Of a DNA stretch of 64,000 nucleotides, positions 44,640-53,248 are shown piece after piece; the stretch's first letter is position 1, and every line of letters begins with the position of its first letter. A program made the position numbers and the translations under genes. A model generated the notes under the pieces. It saw nothing but the letters and a program-made list of their open reading frames with translations, was not told where the DNA came from and did not search any database. Where the stretch lies: the NCBI GenBank assembly GCA_030220185.1, contig JASPKZ010007430.1:124001-188000 (forward strand). The letters are read 5' to 3'. Source of the stretch: Diploptera punctata. Its lineage: Eukaryota > Arthropoda > Insecta > Blattodea > Blaberidae.

Positions 44640-45310
44640 GATAAAACATCCACAGGTTCAATGCCAACAAACTAGATAAGGATGGGAGGTTAATTATACG
44701 TCATGTAGGAACAAATAAAAGGTTTGTGCCAAACTGTTTGCTTTTATTTCCACAAAAAACTAGAGATTACCATGAGGAAATGGACAGTATTCATTTTAGA
44801 AACTGGTTCAAGGAATCTCTGTTATCAAATATTAAAAAAATGCAGTTATTGTGATGGATAACATCCCAAATTATTCCATAATCATCAATAAACCACCTAC
44901 TACAGCATCCCAGAAATAAGAAATTAGTGAATGGTTACAAAATCATAATAATCAGGTACTTGTACAAGAAACCATCCAACCTAAATTTGACGATTTAAAG
45001 AGGGCAAAATTGAAGGAAATATTTAAATGAACATCTACAACCAGGAGATTGGATGGACCAACAAAATTGGCTATTAGGAATCAGACAATGTCAAAGACAT
45101 TAATCAACCGATGATCTATCTATAAAATAGATGAAATTACTAAAATTCATAGACATGAGGTAATTCCCATTCCATTTTATCATTGCCACTTCAATGCTAA
45201 TGAATTGAATTGGGCACAATTAAAGGCATATGTGACCTCATTCACCCACCAAAGTTCAGGGACATTTCATTAATGGTGTAAATAATATTAAAAGAGAAAA
45301 CTTGGAGAAC
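44640..45310 (+). pseudogene. Tc1/mariner-superfamily DDE transposase remnant
   Basis: Readings include MDSIHFRNWFKESLLSNIKK (44790-44850), AVIVMDNIPNYS (the second catalytic D with following N, about 44850), KPPTTASQK, and IPFYHCHFNANELNWAQLKA (45165-45225), which corresponds to the NPIELxWAxxK third catalytic block. Stops and shifts break it. Terminal repeats were not found. Confidence 0.65.
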
Positions 45311-45466
45311 TTAGTAAAACATACTAAATCTGTCATTGAGAGGCATGGAAACAAGAAGTCATTTTAAAAGAGGTAATTGAACATGTGATTGTGTCATTAG
45401 GTAAAGAGAGTTCTAATGTTAAAAGATTCCGGGCTATGTGGCCATGGTCTATAGCTGGTATTTCTT

Positions 45467-45507
45467 CCAGACGTTTCTCCCTCGACTGCAGAGGGTATCT
45501 TCAGTGG
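45467..45507 (-). ncRNA. Hammerhead ribozyme of PLE-A, left arm
   Basis: Stem I CCA/TGG, CTGAAGA (45498-45504), stem II CCCTC/GAGGG, GAAAC (45473-45477) and GTC. All core bases are conserved; stem III is the minimal ACGT. Confidence 0.75.
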
Positions 45508-45709
45508 CGAGTGCTTCTAGGTGATGCTACCTTGTAGTAGACTCGGCTGTAAGTGATCTGCAGAATGTTGTACACCTATATTTATACTTGTGCTGACATC
45601 TGGATAGCTGGGCGCAGTCGTAGACTTTATCATCAAACTGGCTTCTGATTGATTCGGCACGGTCTCCTTGTTATTGATTAGTTTGAACCATCTATTGCCT
45701 AATGTGTCA

Positions 45710-46358
45710 TTCCAGGCTTTAGCTAGTTTAATTCCTTCATCTTTCCTGTTGAAATTGTCCTTGTGTTTGTAGATTTCTATGGTCTCTCTGTATAATCTAG
45801 GGAAATAATATGGTTAATTAATTTTAACTTTGAATAAATAATATGGTGTTGTGGCTAAAACCTGTGTTTAGTCGTACAGAATCTGATGTCCGTTTTCAGT
45901 AATGAAGTGTTCTGCTACGGCCGATTTTTCCATTTGTCCTAGTCTGCAGTTCTTTCTGTGTTCAGTCAAACGGGTGGCTATGCTTCTTTTTGTGGTTCCT
46001 ATGTATGATCTTCCACAGGAACATGGAAGCTGGTATATGCCACAAGTTGAGAGTGGTGGTCGAGGATCCTTTGCTGAGCGAAGGTACTTTTCTATTTTCC
46101 TTGTAGGTCTATAAATGGTTTTAATAGTATGCTTTTGTAGGACCTTTCCAATACAGTCCGTGACTGTTTGTATATATGGCAAGAAAGCTGTGCTGACTGT
46201 GGATGTATTGTCCGTTCTGCATTGTTGGGATTCATGGATTGTTTTATTTGCTTAGATGTATAACCATTTTTCCTGAAACAGTTGAAAAGATGGTGCTGCT
46301 CTTGGTTAAGATGTTGTGGTTGGCATAACTTCTTCACTCTGTCAAACAGTGTCTTCAT
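45710..46358 (-). pseudogene. PLE-A GIY-YIG region, left arm
   Basis: The minus strand reads KTLFDRVKKLCQPQHLNQEQ, then (shifted frame) YRPTRKIEKYLRSAKDPRPP, CGIYQLPCSCGRSYIGTTKR with the GIY-YIG pair, and EKSAVAEHF with GHQI. A frameshift near 46180 and a break near 45870 interrupt it. It lacks any reverse-transcriptase part. Confidence 0.85.
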
Positions 46359-46432
46359 GATGCCTCGTTTTTGTCTAGGATGGTGATTAGAATTCTTATG
46401 TAGATACCAGTCCGTGTGTGTGTGGGTTTTCT

Positions 46433-46990
46433 GTATCTACATAAGAATTCTAATCACTATCCTAGACAAAAACAAGGTGTCATAAAGACACTGTTTGACA
46501 GAGCGAAGAAGTTATGCCAACCACAACATCTTAACCAAGAGCAGCGCCATCTTTTCAACTGTTTCAGGAAAAGTGGTTATACATTTAAGGAAATAAAACA
46601 ATCCATGAATCCACAACAACGCAGAATGGACAATACATCCACAGTCGGCACAGCTTTCTTGCCATATATACAAAGAGTTACGGACCGTATCAGAAATGTA
46701 CTACAAAAACATAATATTAAAACCATTTATAGACCTACAAGGAAAATAGAAAATTACCTTCGCTCAGCAAAGGATCCTAGACCACCACTCTCCACTTGCG
46801 GCAGAACACTTCATTACTGAAAACGGACAACAGATTCTGCACGACGAAACACAGGTTTTAGCCACACCATATTATTTCCCTAGATTATACAGAGAGGCCA
46901 TAGAAATCTACAAACACAAGGACAATTTCAACAGGAAAGATGAAGGAATTAAACTAGCTAAAGCCTGGTATGACACATTAGACAATAGAT
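46433..46990 (+). pseudogene. PLE-A GIY-YIG region, right arm, domain deleted
   Basis: The frame 46416-46820 reads KTLFDRAKKLCQPQHLNQEQ and YRPTRKIENYLRSAKDPRPP. It then jumps from LSTCG directly to the segment after EKSAVAEH, so the endonuclease core is missing. The remaining tail continues as PYYFPRLYREAIEIYKHKDN. Confidence 0.8.
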
Positions 46991-47171
46991 GGTTCAAACT
47001 AATCAATAACAAGGAGACTGTGCCGAACCAATCAGAAGCCAGCTTGATGATGGAGTCTACAACTGCGCCCAGCTATCCAGATGTCAGCACGAGTATAAAT
47101 ACAGGTATACAACATTCTGCAGATCACTTAAGCCAAGTCTACTACAAGGCAACATCACCTAGAAGCACTTG

Positions 47172-47212
47172 CCATTGAAGATGTCCTCTGCAGTTGAGGG
47201 TGAAACGTCTGG
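47172..47212 (+). ncRNA. Hammerhead motif of PLE-A, right arm
   Basis: It matches the left arm except that the core reads TTGAAGA (first base changed) and stem II uses two G-T pairs. Probably inactive. Confidence 0.6.
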
Positions 47213-47265
47213 AAGAAATACCAGTTATAGACCACAGCCATATAGCCCGGAATCTTTTAACATTA

Positions 47266-47830
47266 TGATTACCGGCCATGAAAGCCTGCATTCCACAAAA
47301 GAGAGTTCTAGTTCAGATTTGTAAAATAACACTGGCAGTAAAAATGAAAATGATTTGGATGTAGTGCCATTGCACTGATAGTGAATAAGAGGACGTCTGG
47401 CAATGATATGATCTACACACCAGGTGGGAGCAGAAATGTCAATCACTTTCTTGCATCTCATGCACTATAACCTAAATAACCTAATTTAACCTACTTAATA
47501 TAATCCAACCTACTTAATCTAACATAACCTACCTAATCTATTGTAACCTAAATAAATATGTTGGCAATTGGCTGTAGCAGAAACTCGAATAATTATGTTG
47601 GCAACTTTTGATATAGTTTGTATCACTAGTGGCCCATTGCAAGATTTGTGGGTGTTCAACTATCTAGATTAGCCATAATTGGAATTTAACCTGCATTTTG
47701 CAGTTGTACAATGAGAACTTTAGATTTTTATCAGAATGTGTCATAATGAAACAGTTCACATTCAGGTAATCAAATTATCACCTACTTTTTTCTAATTTTC
47801 ATAAGTGTATGCCAACATAAAAAAAACAGG
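47266..47830. repeat. CCTAA/CCTAC-rich low-complexity tract and flanks
   Basis: At 47467-47556 degenerate AACCTAA, AACCTAC and TAACCTA words recur. They recall the insect telomere unit TTAGG but are too irregular for a telomeric array. The rest is AT-rich without genes. Confidence 0.5.
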
Positions 47831-47831
47831 G

Positions 47832-48440
47832 CTCAACTGCACTTCTACTAGCGCTTGATGATTCAGTTATATTGTTGTAAACTATAGCTCTTCTTCTGTA
47901 TTTACTAACATTATTTAGTATTTTAAACTTTTTGGCTCAACAGCACTTCTACTGGTGCTTGATTTTTCAGTTATATTGTTGTAAACTACAGCTCTTCTTC
48001 TGTATTTACTAACGTTATTTAATATTTTAAACTTTTTCAAACAATGTTTATAACATTATTAGACAATTTTGAAGTACAATATTATGACACTGTTAGACAA
48101 TATTGTGATGTTAACTGCTATTTTCTCCACAGAGTATATTACTTAGTCTATGATTTTTCTATTGCTGTTTTGGGTTATCGTTGGTTGGATCAACATTAGG
48201 GAGTGATAAGTAAGTGTACACTATTTTAATAAATGTTTGGTAATTTTAATATTATTACTATATTTTTTTAACATAGATTTGGGGATTTATTGCATATATT
48301 GGTCTTTTAAATTTCATAGCGACGGATAGTAATCGAGGATGATAATCGATATGTGGGTTATCGCTGGCTATATAAACTCTGGCGCATGCGCACTGTTGTT
48401 CTATAGGACTTAGAAAATATTTCACGCTAGTTTAAGTGCA
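47832..48440 (+). repeat. Dispersed repeat R, copy 3
   Basis: It begins with a tandem pair of about 103 bp (CTCAACTGCACTTCTACTAG at 47832, CTCAACAGCACTTCTACTGG at 47935). It continues through GGGTTATCGTTGGTTGGATC and ends at GCGCACTGTTGTTCTATAGG, 70 bp before the VWC exon of the DGCR2-like gene. Confidence 0.6.
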
Positions 48441-48510
48441 GTTTTTCCAAAAACAGAGGCAAATACAAATTATATTGCTACCCCAATTATAAAAAATCTA
48501 CGTTACTTAC

Positions 48511-48664
48511 TTTGCGGTGGTGAACACAATACAGCTTTACACCACTTTGGGTTTTCCGTTATCACAGACACACAAAGTGCACGTATCTGGACCAGGGACA
48601 TAATGCAAACCTGGTGCTATGGTTCGGCCATGAAGATCCGTACACTCCCCAGATCCATCTACGG
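48511..48664 (-). CDS. DGCR2: DGCR2/IDD-like membrane protein, VWC exon
   Basis: After a polypyrimidine tract and TTTAG the exon encodes VDGSGECTDLHGRTIAPG, then a YVPGPDTCTLCVCDNGKPK stretch with the CxxCxC core of a von Willebrand C domain. Beyond KPK the annotated frame hits VV and a stop. Shifted by one base, the next codons read WCKAVLCSPPQ, exactly the expected continuation into DCKSF of the next exon. A second extra base lies at the donor, CAAA then GTAAGT. Removing one A from each AAA run would give a 152-bp exon in phase with both neighbours. Either the assembly has two homopolymer errors or this allele is broken. The VWC domain lies outside the cell. Confidence 0.75.
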
Positions 48665-48806
48665 CTAAAAAAAAACATAATATAACAATGTAAATTACCA
48701 TCTGTAACTTCCAATTTAAGTGTACATTAAAGACTGTTCGCTGCTTTAAGCAAAACAAACACGGCCAAATTTGCCCTACATTCACTATAATGTTGCAAAA
48801 TTATAC

Positions 48807-48858
48807 CTGAGACACTCAATGAGTAGGAAACGCCAAGAAGAAAAAGTCTAACATGCAT
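48807..48858 (-). CDS. DGCR2: DGCR2/IDD-like membrane protein, signal-peptide exon
   Basis: The ATG at 48858 starts MHVRLFLLGVSYSLSVS, a short hydrophobic signal peptide. The donor TCAG then GTATAA at 48807 leaves one base that completes an Ala codon with the next exon across a 142-bp intron. An in-frame ATG 23 codons upstream (48927) would add a polar stretch and is less likely. The model passes from the signal peptide directly to the VWC domain, so the LDL-receptor and C-type lectin domains of vertebrate DGCR2 are not encoded here. Confidence 0.7.
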
Positions 48859-48927
48859 CTTTACATCCTGTTTCGCCGCCGTGCCTTTTAAAAATTCATT
48901 GTCACAAAATGAAAAAACCTTTGACAT

Positions 48928-49495
48928 ATAACATTTTACTAAAACACAACATTACTTCAACTGACACCGGAAGTTGCAGTTGAAAATGATCGATTAGTAA
49001 ACAAGACCACTTTCAACAATATTCCTGGGCAAATAACGGTATCTCATAAAGAAAACTAGCTATCAATCACTACGAATGTGAATAATAGCTGATTCATAAA
49101 CATAGAGAACGAATTCATAGATTCTTAACCATAGAGGCTATTAACTAGCGATAACCCACGAAATGTCTATTTTCAGCAGTGATAAACCCCCCCCCCATGA
49201 GTTATCGCTGGTCGAGTCCGTTAGGAGGAAGCAATTATGAAGTCGTTCCTCTGGGCTTTAGCTGGTTCCTCTTTGTGATTCGTAGTTACGCGCCATCTAA
49301 CAGAATTTAAACTATTAGCATATGCGCATAGTTAGAAAAGTGAGAAAATATTTTTATAAAGAACGCGAATATTTAATAATATAGTTTCCGTTACTGTTAA
49401 TGAAATAATAAGAATAGAAAATCATCCCACCCAAAAACTAAAATTTGTTGGAGAAATAAAAAACAGGTTTTAACGAATACATTATCCTGTGCCCA
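48928..49495. other. Region upstream of the DGCR2-like gene
   Basis: It should contain the promoter, but no TATA box or initiator stands out. The block GGTCGAGTCCGTTAGGAGGA at 49213 recurs near 61.81 and 63.87 kb and is part of an unclassified repeat. Confidence 0.35.
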
Positions 49496-49502
49496 ATATT
49501 AA

Positions 49503-50300
49503 CCCATTCAATTCGTATGACGTGACGTTCACGCGCGCTCTAGTTAGGCCCAGTCTTCGAATGACGTGACATTCACGTCAAGCCCACGAGCTCATATATT
49601 TTGCAATAACTTCCAAACTACCCCATAGATGTCTAATATGTTAGCTTTGCTAGGTTCCTGAGAGAAAGCATGTTGGACGACCTGCTTTTTTTGTAAGAAT
49701 TCGTAAAATTAGAAGCTGTCTGTTTGTTGGAAATATACAGAAGAAATTTGTAGTGCTAAGTCTTTGAAATGGCGTCTAAGGGGGTGTGTGGTGATGATTG
49801 TGACAGGATTCTGAGTTTACTAGAGAGTTTTGTCCTCGAAACATTAGACAGAACACCGACAGGAAAGCTGAGGAGGGTAAAAGGGAAAAGACCTAGGGAA
49901 TAAATAAAAAAAAACACGACTTCGCCTGAAGTACCAGGATGCAAGGCGTTGACTTGCAAGACCAGATCACTGCCCTTTTCCCTATAATGCGTTGCACTGT
50001 AAAAAGGATACAGAAAATTATTTTTCTATTTGCTGCACATATTTATGTTTAACTCTTTTGTGGTCTACAATAATTTCATAGATAGCAAGACAGCACATTC
50101 GACCTTCAGAATAGGTGTCGCCAAGCAGTTATTGGAGACAATTCAGCTGCCATCCTACAATGTGAGAGCCCCCCAATATCAAGCCCCTTCATGTAGGTTT
50201 TCACAATGCGAACATATTCTAATTTTGGACTATATGTTAGATAATTGTAAAACACGTGATTCCATTTCCGATATCCAAAGAATAATATTTGAGTTATAAT
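49503..50300 (+). mobile_element. piggyBac deletion derivative
   Basis: It begins CCCATTCAATTCGTATGACG after TTAA (49499-49502), with subterminal repeats of ATGACGTGACRTTCACG. The plus strand keeps FMFNSFVVYNNF, then FRIGVAKQLLETIQLPSYN (about 50035-50160), which matches the C-terminal part of piggyBac transposases. A 35-codon N-terminal frame starts at 49769 (MASKGVCGDD). The catalytic centre is deleted. The right terminus is not clear. Confidence 0.6.
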
Positions 50301-50326
50301 AACACTTTAAACACGTCTGGGACAAC

Positions 50327-51129
50327 TGCACTTCTACATACGCTTCATTTTTGTTAGTTTATTATTGTAAACTATAGCTCTTCTTCTGTATTTACTAACA
50401 TTTTTCAATATTTTTAACTTTTCAAACAATTTTTATAACATTATTAGACAATTTTGAAGTATTTATTTAAATACGCAAATCACAATATTATGACACTATT
50501 AGATAATATTGTTGTGTTAACTGCTATTTTCTCCACAGAGAATATTACTTAGTCTATGATTTTTCTATCGCTGTTTTGGGTTATCGCTGGTTGGATCAGC
50601 GTTAGGAAGTGATAAGTAAGTGTACACCCATTTTTAATAAACATTTACTTACTTACTTACTCAATAGCACTATCGAACCCGTAGGTTCATGGCCGCGCGG
50701 ACATAAGCTCTCCATACATCCCTATCCTGAGAACCATGTCCGCATTTCTTGACGGTTGTATTTTTACGGTGAAAGTTCGTCACTCTTTCGCCAAAGGTAC
50801 TTTTTTCGTCTGGCTTATCACCTTCGACCAGTCCGGCATGGGTAACCCTATCGGCAGCAATGCTACCGCCGGCATAGCTCTCAGGATCATTTAAGCACGC
50901 AAGCCACTCCACCACGACAAGGTAAAGATACCATGGAGGGTTAATAAACATTTGGTAATTCTAATATTATTGATATAATTTTTTAACATAGATTTGAGGA
51001 TTTATTGCAAATATTGGTGATTTAAATTTCATAGCGACGGGTAGTAATCGAGTATGATAATCGATATGTGGTTCGATTGTGGGTTATCGCTGGCTATATA
51101 AACTCTGGCGTATGCGCACTGTTGTTCTA
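50327..51129 (+). repeat. Dispersed repeat R, copy 4 (interrupted)
   Basis: It aligns with copy 3 throughout and is split by the element at 50647-50940 and by the Jockey LINE. It resumes at 56225 (CTGTTGTTCTATAGGAC) and fades after about 56290. Confidence 0.65.
50647..50940 (-). mobile_element. Internally deleted LINE derivative with 13-bp duplication
   Basis: On the minus strand it opens with a 5' leader (CCTTGTCGTGGTGGAGTGGC, GAGAGCTATGCCGGCGG). It jumps to the 3' coding end (SQDRDVWRAYVRAAMNLRV and stop) and finishes with a (TAAG)n tail. The duplication TTAATAAACATTT at 50634-50646 and 50941-50953 shows that it was mobilised in this short form. Confidence 0.8.
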
Positions 51130-51377
51130 CAGTGATTGTGACAGTCTTTTTTAAGTGTTGTGCAGTGTGCTTTCGCGAATAAGAGTGCGAAGTCCCCAAA
51201 ATATTGTGGGCCTATAGTGGCCATCCAAAAGAGAAACCACCGCTGTGTGTGCAGTGTTCGGCTTAGCTGATAATTCGATATAATTAGTGTATCTGTGCTA
51301 GTGCAAGTGCCTTTTAACATGCTGGTAAGTCGTGTACTTACCTTCTAGTAATTAAGTTAATTGAACTAAGTCTTGCA

Positions 51378-53248
51378 ATGGCAAGCAGCATGTCTCATAA
51401 TAATAATTTGCATGATTTAATGATGGATGTGGTAGAGGAAAACCAAAAATCATACGAAATCTGGGCGGAGGTACTCAGGGAATTTGAGGAACTTATAGAT
51501 AGGGCCAATCTTAATGAGAATTCACCTCACTTACAAACAGCCTCTGAAATACGAGGACAAATTATAATCATAATGTCCTGGATACCTTCCCCAAATTCGC
51601 TGGTTCCTCACTGGCTGAAGACATTGCCCTGCAGTGCATGAATCAAATAGATGAGTTACAAGTGGCAACACGTGACCTGAGCTACTATTTAGAGACTGAC
51701 TAGTATAGTTCAGGATACGTTTAAAGAAATTCAGGATGAATGTCTAAGTAAAAAAGGAAAAGACAAGAAAATCAAAAGACCTTCCGTCTAGTAACGAAAC
51801 AAAGAAATCCGCGGAGAATTCAAAAGACTTTCCGTCTCTTAGCGAAAGTAAACATACACAGAAAAGGAAAAATACACAGAAATTGAGAGAATCCAAAATG
51901 CCACGGCAAACAACAGCCAGCGAGGACACTCTTCAGCTCGAGTTGTTCAACAAATTTGCAATTCTGGCTAATGAAGAGATGAACTCGGTTTCCTCTACTC
52001 GCAGTGTGCCAGGTAAGGGAAAGCCAGCTCAGAAGCAAAGTAAGGTGAGTGACAAAGAAATCAAAAGAGAAACCATCCACAGACATAAATACACAAAGAA
52101 CAGAAAACCAATTACAGACAATGCATATGGACAATGGTCCATCCACCAAGGAGAAACCATCCACATGCAATTCACAAACAGCTAACTCACACGAAGAGTC
52201 ACCAGTACCTGGGCCTTCAAATACTAATACAAATGTCAATTCTAATTCCAAAAGAGGTCCTAGGCCACCTCCAATTACACTGATAGGCCATACCGACCTT
52301 GTTAAAATATACAAATCACTGAAAGCACTTATATCAAATGGCATCAAAGTAGTGAACACTAAGGAAGGTCTCAGGTACTACACCACCACAGAGTTCGAAG
52401 TTTCTCTATGCTACACCACAACCAAAGAAGATCATAGTACTGTAACGCGATACTTTGACTCTATTAGAAGGCAATATTATACCTTCCAATATAAAACGGA
52501 TCAACCTCTGAGGGTAATGCTGAAAAGGCTTCCCTCCAATGTCGATACCGACGACATAAAAAGTGAACTCATGGAACTAGAATATGAAGTTCACAGTGTC
52601 AAACAGATATCCAAAAAAAAAAAATGAAGATAAAACCGTCCACAGATTTCCTTTATACGCAATCGAACTCACAAATAACGAAAAATCAAAACAGATGTAT
52701 CATCTTGATAAACTGTACAGTACAGTGATCTCCTTTGAACCATACCGTCCTCGCTCTGGCCTCAAGTAATGCTTCCAGTTCCAGAAATTCAACCACACTT
52801 TTGCTGGTTGTAAACTTACACCCAAATGTGTTATATGTGCAAAAGAACACAGCCATAAGAATTGTCCAATTCGGGAAGAAGCACGCCCCGATTCCTCCCT
52901 ACTAAAGTGTGCTAATTGTGGAGAAATAGGTCATCCTGCTTCATACAGGAAATGCCCCAAGTATAAGGAGGCCAATCAGGCATACCTGAGAAGCAGGCAA
53001 CCCAAACAGGAAAAAACTACAACTGCAGGCACCTTTAATTCCCATAAAATCAATCCAACAACTGCACGCACCTTTAATTCCCATAAAATCAATCCATAAT
53101 TGCTTCGGCCCAAGCACAAGGAAGCACAATGGCTACACCCAACCTGCAAACTCTGGCACACAGCATGGCCCCCATGCTGAATGCTATTAAAAACCCAATG
53201 GAACGTATGATGTTCCTAACACAAATGTTATGTTTCAGCGATGTATAA
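51378..53248 (+). pseudogene. Jockey ORF1 (gag-like, zinc knuckles)
   Basis: It starts MASSMSHNNNLHDLMMDVVE with an N-terminal coiled-coil-like segment. After several frame changes comes a basic, Ser/Pro-rich middle and a GPRPPPITLIGHTD to YYTF(Q)YKT region (52260-52500) typical of the Jockey ORF1 RNA-binding fold. Three zinc knuckles follow near 52770-52975 (C-x2-C-x4-H-x4-C; the last two visible as CVICAKEHSHKNC and CANCGEIGHPASYRKC). The stop overlaps the ORF2 start, a Jockey arrangement that allows reinitiation. Breaks lie near 51585, 51880 and the A run at 52613-52623. Confidence 0.8.

Larger units (their letters stand above)
45418..47265. mobile_element. Giant PLE-A foldback
   Basis: Two PLE-A 3' halves stand head to head. 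The left arm (minus, about 45418-46432) and right arm (plus, about 46433-47265) share ends reading AAAAGATTCCGGGCTATGTG and its mirror. The right arm lacks about 170 bp of the GIY-YIG domain. The left arm has a 30-bp AT-rich insertion near 45815-45840. Each arm ends in a hammerhead motif. Confidence 0.85.

Noticed and set aside
51820..52359. Minus-strand 179-codon frame
   Set aside because: Antisense shadow of Jockey ORF1.
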